9,469 nt of DNA, from contig JAASTM010000047.1 of the NCBI GenBank assembly GCA_021767325.1, forward strand, positions 1 to 9,469, in the 5' to 3' direction. This DNA comes from Spirochaetales bacterium. Lineage in GTDB: Bacteria; Spirochaetota; Spirochaetia; DSM-16054; Sediminispirochaetaceae. Under the pieces are notes generated by a model. The model ran no database searches and was not told the DNA's origin. It worked only from the letters and a program-made list of their open reading frames with translations. Positions 4,811-9,469 of the stretch are shown here, piece by piece. A program made the translations under genes and the position numbers. Numbering within the stretch: position 1 is the first letter of the stretch; the number at the start of each line of letters is the position of its first letter.

Positions 4811-7800
4811 ATGATAAGGAAAAGTATCGGTATCTTATGTTTTGTACTCATTGCCATCATCTTGCCGAGTGGTCTCTCCGCACAAACCAGTCGCATACCG
4901 GCCGATCCCAACAACTATCTATCCAGCGCATCCACCTCCGGGTCCGGCGACAGAGACCAGCTCAATGTAGTCTTCTTTGAGATTCCCGATACTGTAACAT
5001 CGACGCTCTACTTCGCCATAAATCATCCCGGCATTACCGGCGCTACTCCCGACCAGAATACCGCTGCCGATAATACCGAGGAAACCATTTTTACTTTGAT
5101 AGGCGGTTCCGGCGCACTAACTCATCCCGAATCGCGGCAAATAGAATACAGCACCGGTTCTCCGTATCAAGGGACCCAACTCGGACAGCTCAGCTATTTC
5201 GACACCACTACGGGATGGGTTTATTTCCCCGGTGTGCAGCCTTCGCAGGGTGAGCATATAGGGAATAAATACTATTTCAAGGTTGTAATTTTTGTCGAAG
5301 GTGGTGGGTACAAGAATAGTTATCAGCTGGATGCATCTTTGACCAACAGCGGTACACCGACGCAGATTTCTGATGCCAACTCCTTTGCGTACTCCTGGAA
5401 TGTCGCATTGATGGACAGAGATGCGCTCTGGGACTTCTATCCATTCGTGCCGGATAACAGATTAAGCGATTATTTAGTCGTCTCTTTATACGACTTCGAT
5501 CAGCAAGCTGCCGGCGACATCAGCGGTGACATGTACAATCGCAGCGGTACGCTTCAGGGGACTGCACTTAGTATTTCTAACAGTGATGAACCTGCAAACA
5601 CGAGTTATCAGATTACCGATGTTCCGCCGGAACAGGATAACGGTACCTGGCGGATTCGCATCGATGAAGGTAACCTAGTTACATACCTTAATACTTCAGA
5701 GATCTATTCTTGGATTTCTCCCAACGCTTCCGGTGCGGTAAACGACACGACCTCTTTTCCGACTACCGAGGAAGTCCTGCGGATTTACTCGTCCGCCGTA
5801 ACCGTCGGAGCCGCCGACCACATAGAAATGGCGGTGGAGGACGGTATTGCGATCGATAACGGGACCGATGTAGAGAATGTATCCCTGCAGGTGGTCGACT
5901 CTTCGGGTAATCCGCAGCCGTATTCCCAGCGCATCTGGGTCGATGTGACCGATTCAGGAAGTTATTCAGCACAAATCAGCGAAGTAAACGGCGTAGATGT
6001 AGCCGATTTCGGGGCCGGGTATGTTGATACCGATGGACTCGGTTTGGCGACAATCGGTGTTATCAATAACACCACCGAACTTATAGATGTGACGGTAACG
6101 ACCAACGGCGCGACTGCCCCTGGTACGGATGGCACCGAGTGGGATACCAGCGCAACCCACGATACCGCCCAAATCGATTTTCAGGCCAATCCGTTGCCGA
6201 CTATGTCGTCTGCCACGAATTTAACCTTTACGGAGAACAATGCTTCTGTGGTGCAGCTGCCGGCTATTACAATTACCGAAGTCGGGCCGACCAGTATTAC
6301 AACGGCCAACGATATAGTTATACGTATTCCTTCTCCTGCCGATGCCAATATCGACTTCGCCGGAACTGCTCCCTCATTTGCAAGCGGTGATATCGGTTCG
6401 AGCGGAACAACAGTGGGTGCCGACACGGTAACCATTACTCCGGCTGCCAATTTTAATGACGGGCAGACCATGGTCATCGAAGGGCTGGAGTATGCAATCG
6501 GCGCTACCGAGACCACTTTCTCCTTAGAGATGTCTTTCGATGGCGGTTCAACCTTCAATGTAGTCGATGATAAGGTTGTGACTGTCCTGGACGACAGCAC
6601 CACGTACACCTGGACCGGTTCCACCAACACCGACTGGTCCGACCAGTCGAACTGGTCCATCGGGGACGGCACTCCCGGGGACGACGGTATACCGGGAGCT
6701 ACGAATAACGTCATTATTCCGGATGTAACCAACCAGCCGATAGTGGATGCTGCCAATGTGACGGTTAATAATTTGAGTATCTCCAGCTCTGCGGATATGG
6801 ATATCAACGGCTTCGACCTCACTTTGAACGGCTCTTTTAATAACGACGGTACCTTGAAGCTGCAGGGTGGAGAAGCCGTCTCGCTTACAATGGATACCGA
6901 CTCGGGCACTGTGGAGTATTACGGTCAAGCCGGAGGTGGAACCTATACGGGTTTGGCGGCCGGTTCCTCTTACTACAATTTATCTTTTACCGATCCCGAT
7001 CCCAACGACACCTGGAACCTCAGCGGTAACGTAACAGTGAACGGCGATCTCGCTTTGAGCGGTGGTACTGTCGGCCAGGGGACCAATAATCTGTTTCTAA
7101 AAGGCGATGCGAATTACACCGGCGGAACCTTCACCCCCGGCACCGGTTTTACAATCTTTGATTCTGGTGGCCCACAAAGCCTTACTAGCGGCGGAGCAAA
7201 TAGCGGGAACTTGCAGATCTCGACTGCCGGAACAAGCCTGAATCTGGCCGATGCGGGCGATTTTAATGAGGTTATCATCGACGCCTCTACTACTCTGAAT
7301 GCCGGCGGCAATATCAATGTCGGCGGAGATTGGACGAATAATGGAAGCTATGTCTCTGGCAATAACACCACCACTTTCGATCAGTCCGGCGGTACCGCAA
7401 CGATAACTCCGAACGGAACGGCAACCGATAAGGATTTTTACAATATTGCGTTTGATGACGGCGGCGGTAGTACTACCTTCGAAATTGCCGGGAATATCCT
7501 GATTGAAAACACAGCTACCCTTACTTCCGGCGGTGCAGTTGATTTGAGTGGAACAGTTACCATAAACAACGGCGGATTCGATCTCACCAATCTGCCGGCT
7601 GGCAACAATATTGTTCTGAGCGCAAATAGTATCATCGATACGTCCACTGCAAACGGCGCAGTAATTTTTGGCGATACCGCAGTTACCGGCAACTTCTCAT
7701 TGCAAATTCTGAGCGGTTCAGGAAATGTAGGTTTGGCGGGTATCGGCCAGGGGACGGCGCTCGCCTCCTTAGATGTGGACTCGACCGGCACAACCACCCT

Positions 7801-9469
7801 CGGGGGAGATATTAGTACGCAGGGCGCCGCCGGTATCGCATTGGATGGCGCCACGGACATAAACTTGAGTACCGATGTGACGCTGGATACCAGTACTGGC
7901 AACGGTGCTGTGGACTTGACCGGTGGAGCAGTCGATGGAGCTGCTGCCCTGACTGTCAATGCCGGTGGAGGCACGGTCACATTGGGAGCTATTGGGCAAA
8001 CCGGTCTTACAAGTTTGGATGTAAATGCCGGTACGGGTACCATTGATATAGACGGTAATATCGATACCAACGGGGCTGCAGGTTCGGAATATCTTGCAGT
8101 GACACTCTCGGTAAACGGTACCGGATCGGTAGGCTCGGGTGGTAACCCGATTGAGTACCGAGCCAACGACGTCATCCTAACCGGTGCTACCGATGCAGGC
8201 GCAGGTACGGTGACAATATTGGCCAACGACGCTACCGATGATATCGACGTGGGCGCTGCCAATGCGCTCGCCAACAATACCCTGGAGCTGTCGGACGGTG
8301 AGCTGGATACGATCACCGCGACGATACTGGACATTGGTGGCGGAGTGCAGACGGGCGTGGCGAGCGTGAGCGCGGCGGTGAACCCTGCGAACAGCGACGA
8401 TGTGCGCATTCGGCTGGCCGGAGGGGGGAGCAGTGAGATAGCGATCGGGGCGAACCTGACGGGGAACACGAACCTGCAGCTGGATGCGGACAGCACGAGT
8501 ACGGGCACCGGATTGATAAGCCGCAGCGCCGGGACGCTTGCGGCGACTGCGGGGAACCTGGACCTGAACGCCGGCAGCGGGATAGGAGATATCGGGACGT
8601 CGGCGCCGGTGGACATCGGAACGGTGGGCGGCAGCCTGAGTGCGACCAATACTACGAGCGGGGATGTGTATCTGAGCACCGGAGTGATCACGCTGGGAGG
8701 CACAGGAGCTGCGATCAGCCAGTACAACGGCGGGGTGCTGCGCATAGATGCAAGCGGGAATATAGTAATCGATGACGATGTGAATGTGGGCGCGGCCGGT
8801 ACGATAGTGCTGGACAGCACGGGAACGATCACGCTGAACGACGGGGTGGAGGTGCTGACCGCCGGGACTGTTGAGCTGGGAGCGAATCCGAACCCGAGTG
8901 CCCCGACGAGCATCGGGGTGAGCGGCACACCGGTGCTGACGGCGGCCACGACGCTGCTGGATGCGAGCAGCAGCGCCGGAGACATCTGGCTGAGCAACAC
9001 GGGGAACGTGAACTTCAGCGCCAGTGCGAGTGACGGAGTGGTGGACCTGCTGAACAGCGGGACGGTGAACACGGCGGCCGGCGGAGTGAGCGCGAGCGGA
9101 ACGGGAATCGAGACGGTACGGATAGAGGCGAGCGGAGCGATTACCGTAGATGCGAACGTGAGCGGAGAAGATGGGGTGACGGTGCTTACGAGCGGTGCCG
9201 GAGCGACGTTGACCCATAGCGCCGGTACGATAGACGGGACGGATGCGACGGTGTTGCTGCAGGCCGATAAGATGGCCCTTGGGGGAAGTATCGGTAATGC
9301 GGGAACGGACGTGGTGGAGCTGCGACCGAACGACCTGAGCGAAGCGGTGGACATTGGCAGCGGTACGGACGCAGCGGCGAATACGCTGGAGCTCTCTGAT
9401 GCTGAGTTGGATACGATCACCGGAGTGCTGACCATCGGGAACGTGGGACTGACCGGGGGAATTACGGTC
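4811..9469 (+). CDS. Giant secreted beta-strand-repeat (filamentous haemagglutinin-like) protein, 3' end outside window
   Basis: An open frame of 1,553 codons reaches the window edge without a stop. The start at 4811 has AGGA (4801-4804) with 6-nt spacing and a Sec signal peptide (MIRKS, hydrophobic core, cleavage after LSA at residue 24). Residues about 25-325 are a mixed region I do not recognise, with nearly all the protein's Trp, Tyr and charged residues. Residues about 430-590 look like a beta-sandwich module (NFNDGQTMVIEGLEYAIGAT). At 601-615 is the WTG...DW...NW signature, followed by VIIPD and NVTVNNLSI, common before repeat regions of adhesins. From about 620 on it is Gly/Thr/Asn/Asp/Val-rich short beta repeats, as in beta-helical adhesins and autotransporter passengers. 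The mature part has no cysteine and very little lysine. No outer-membrane anchor is visible; it would lie past the edge. It is probably displayed on the surface with the two lipoproteins upstream. GC and codon use change near 8280. Confidence 0.85.
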   Translation, partial: MIRKSIGILCFVLIAIILPSGLSAQTSRIPADPNNYLSSASTSGSGDRDQLNVVFFEIPDTVTSTLYFAINHPGITGATPDQNTAADNTEETIFTLIGGSGALTHPESRQIEYSTGSPYQGTQLGQLSYFDTTTGWVYFPGVQPSQGEHIGNKYYFKVVIFVEGGGYKNSYQLDASLTNSGTPTQISDANSFAYSWNVALMDRDALWDFYPFVPDNRLSDYLVVSLYDFDQQAAGDISGDMYNRSGTLQGTALSISNSDEPANTSYQITDVPPEQDNGTWRIRIDEGNLVTYLNTSEIYSWISPNASGAVNDTTSFPTTEEVLRIYSSAVTVGAADHIEMAVEDGIAIDNGTDVENVSLQVVDSSGNPQPYSQRIWVDVTDSGSYSAQISEVNGVDVADFGAGYVDTDGLGLATIGVINNTTELIDVTVTTNGATAPGTDGTEWDTSATHDTAQIDFQANPLPTMSSATNLTFTENNASVVQLPAITITEVGPTSITTANDIVIRIPSPADANIDFAGTAPSFASGDIGSSGTTVGADTVTITPAANFNDGQTMVIEGLEYAIGATETTFSLEMSFDGGSTFNVVDDKVVTVLDDSTTYTWTGSTNTDWSDQSNWSIGDGTPGDDGIPGATNNVIIPDVTNQPIVDAANVTVNNLSISSSADMDINGFDLTLNGSFNNDGTLKLQGGEAVSLTMDTDSGTVEYYGQAGGGTYTGLAAGSSYYNLSFTDPDPNDTWNLSGNVTVNGDLALSGGTVGQGTNNLFLKGDANYTGGTFTPGTGFTIFDSGGPQSLTSGGANSGNLQISTAGTSLNLADAGDFNEVIIDASTTLNAGGNINVGGDWTNNGSYVSGNNTTTFDQSGGTATITPNGTATDKDFYNIAFDDGGGSTTFEIAGNILIENTATLTSGGAVDLSGTVTINNGGFDLTNLPAGNNIVLSANSIIDTSTANGAVIFGDTAVTGNFSLQILSGSGNVGLAGIGQGTALASLDVDSTGTTTLGGDISTQGAAGIALDGATDINLSTDVTLDTSTGNGAVDLTGGAVDGAAALTVNAGGGTVTLGAIGQTGLTSLDVNAGTGTIDIDGNIDTNGAAGSEYLAVTLSVNGTGSVGSGGNPIEYRANDVILTGATDAGAGTVTILANDATDDIDVGAANALANNTLELSDGELDTITATILDIGGGVQTGVASVSAAVNPANSDDVRIRLAGGGSSEIAIGANLTGNTNLQLDADSTSTGTGLISRSAGTLAATAGNLDLNAGSGIGDIGTSAPVDIGTVGGSLSATNTTSGDVYLSTGVITLGGTGAAISQYNGGVLRIDASGNIVIDDDVNVGAAGTIVLDSTGTITLNDGVEVLTAGTVELGANPNPSAPTSIGVSGTPVLTAATTLLDASSSAGDIWLSNTGNVNFSASASDGVVDLLNSGTVNTAAGGVSASGTGIETVRIEASGAITVDANVSGEDGVTVLTSGAGATLTHSAGTIDGTDATVLLQADKMALGGSIGNAGTDVVELRPNDLSEAVDIGSGTDAAANTLELSDAELDTITGVLTIGNVGLTGGITV
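7721..8080 (+). repeat. Two diverged beta-repeat units in the giant protein
   Basis: Units at about 7721-7834 and 7964-8080 share the protein pattern G-x-V-x-L, IGQ, SLDV, G-x-I-x-T and GAAG at matching spacings. They start about 82 codons apart. DNA identity is low, so they are recognisable only as protein repeats. Confidence 0.6.
8204..8338 (+). repeat. Long-period repeat copy 1 (NTLELSDGELDTIT)
   Basis: Begins GTVTILAND, then DIDVGAANALAN, NTLELSDGELDTIT and LDIG. It pairs with 9302-9439. LSDAELDxIT motifs of this kind recur in large beta-strand-repeat surface proteins. The GC and codon shift in the gene falls at or inside this copy. Confidence 0.7.
9302..9439 (+). repeat. Long-period repeat copy 2 (NTLELSDAELDTIT)
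   Basis: Matches copy 1: VELRPND, VDIGSGTDAAAN, NTLELSDAELDTIT, LTIG. The shared Leu codon lies at 9386 versus 8282, an interval of 1,104 nt or 368 codons. The two copies use partly different codons for the core motif. Further copies past the window edge are likely. Confidence 0.7.

Noticed and set aside
6181..6909. Minus-strand open frame of 242 codons
   Set aside because: Antisense to the giant protein's beta domain; no ribosome binding site or recognisable domain.
8177..9217. Second minus-strand open frame (346 codons) over the giant gene
   Set aside because: Arg/His/Gln-rich low-complexity translation antisense to the repeats; no start signals.
7438..9435. Very long open frame on the minus strand (665 codons)
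   Set aside because: It is a shadow of the giant plus-strand gene. In this offset a minus-strand stop needs T/C followed by TA or CA codon starts (Tyr, His, Gln), which the repeats almost lack. The plus frame has a signal peptide, ribosome binding site and repeat logic; the minus frame has none.
1..9469. CRISPR array, tRNA, rRNA, insertion sequence
   Set aside because: No regularly spaced identical direct repeats, tRNA cloverleaf, conserved rRNA blocks or transposase were seen. All repeats found are coding repeats or short gap motifs.

Overview
The window looks like a chromosomal stretch from a free-living spirochaete-like bacterium, though this is inference. The grounds are a LruC-domain lipoprotein (family named from Leptospira), a DUF2804 protein, a Uma2-type nuclease, loose lipoboxes, mixed GC (about 50% overall, over 60% in places) and strong AGGAGG ribosome binding sites. 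LruC and Uma2 proteins also occur in other phyla, so the placement is only moderately secure. No rRNA, tRNA, transposase or CRISPR array is visible.

Left arm (1-1162, minus strand): a small membrane-anchored protein built from 11-residue coiled-coil repeats (608-1162) lies upstream of a Uma2-family putative endonuclease (1-534, running off the left edge). They point the same way with a 73-nt gap, so they may be co-transcribed, although a TATAAT element sits in the gap. Centre-left (1163-2430): a short divergent intergenic region with an imperfect palindrome leads into a full-length plus-strand DUF2804 gene. The Uma2 and DUF2804 starts each have the block TGGTATAATA with 17 nt between TATAAT and the ATG.

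Right arm (2431-9469, plus strand): this looks like a cell-surface locus. A very AT-rich intergenic region holds a 20-bp perfect palindrome placed between a -35 and a -10 element, then a 10-bp leader hairpin ending at the ribosome binding site. Three co-directional exported proteins follow: a LruC-domain lipoprotein with a cadherin/Ig-like C-terminal domain, a small lipoprotein that is almost entirely a second copy of that C-terminal domain (80 of 100 residues identical), and a giant secreted beta-strand-repeat protein of at least 1,553 residues that runs off the right edge. The small lipoprotein's ribosome binding site can be folded into a hairpin. The giant gene changes codon style and GC abruptly near 8280, at the first of two copies of a repeat motif spaced 368 codons apart.

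The likely theme of the right arm is a surface layer or adhesin with two lipid-anchored partners sharing a domain. The proposed partnership is inferred from gene order and the shared domain, not shown by the sequence.
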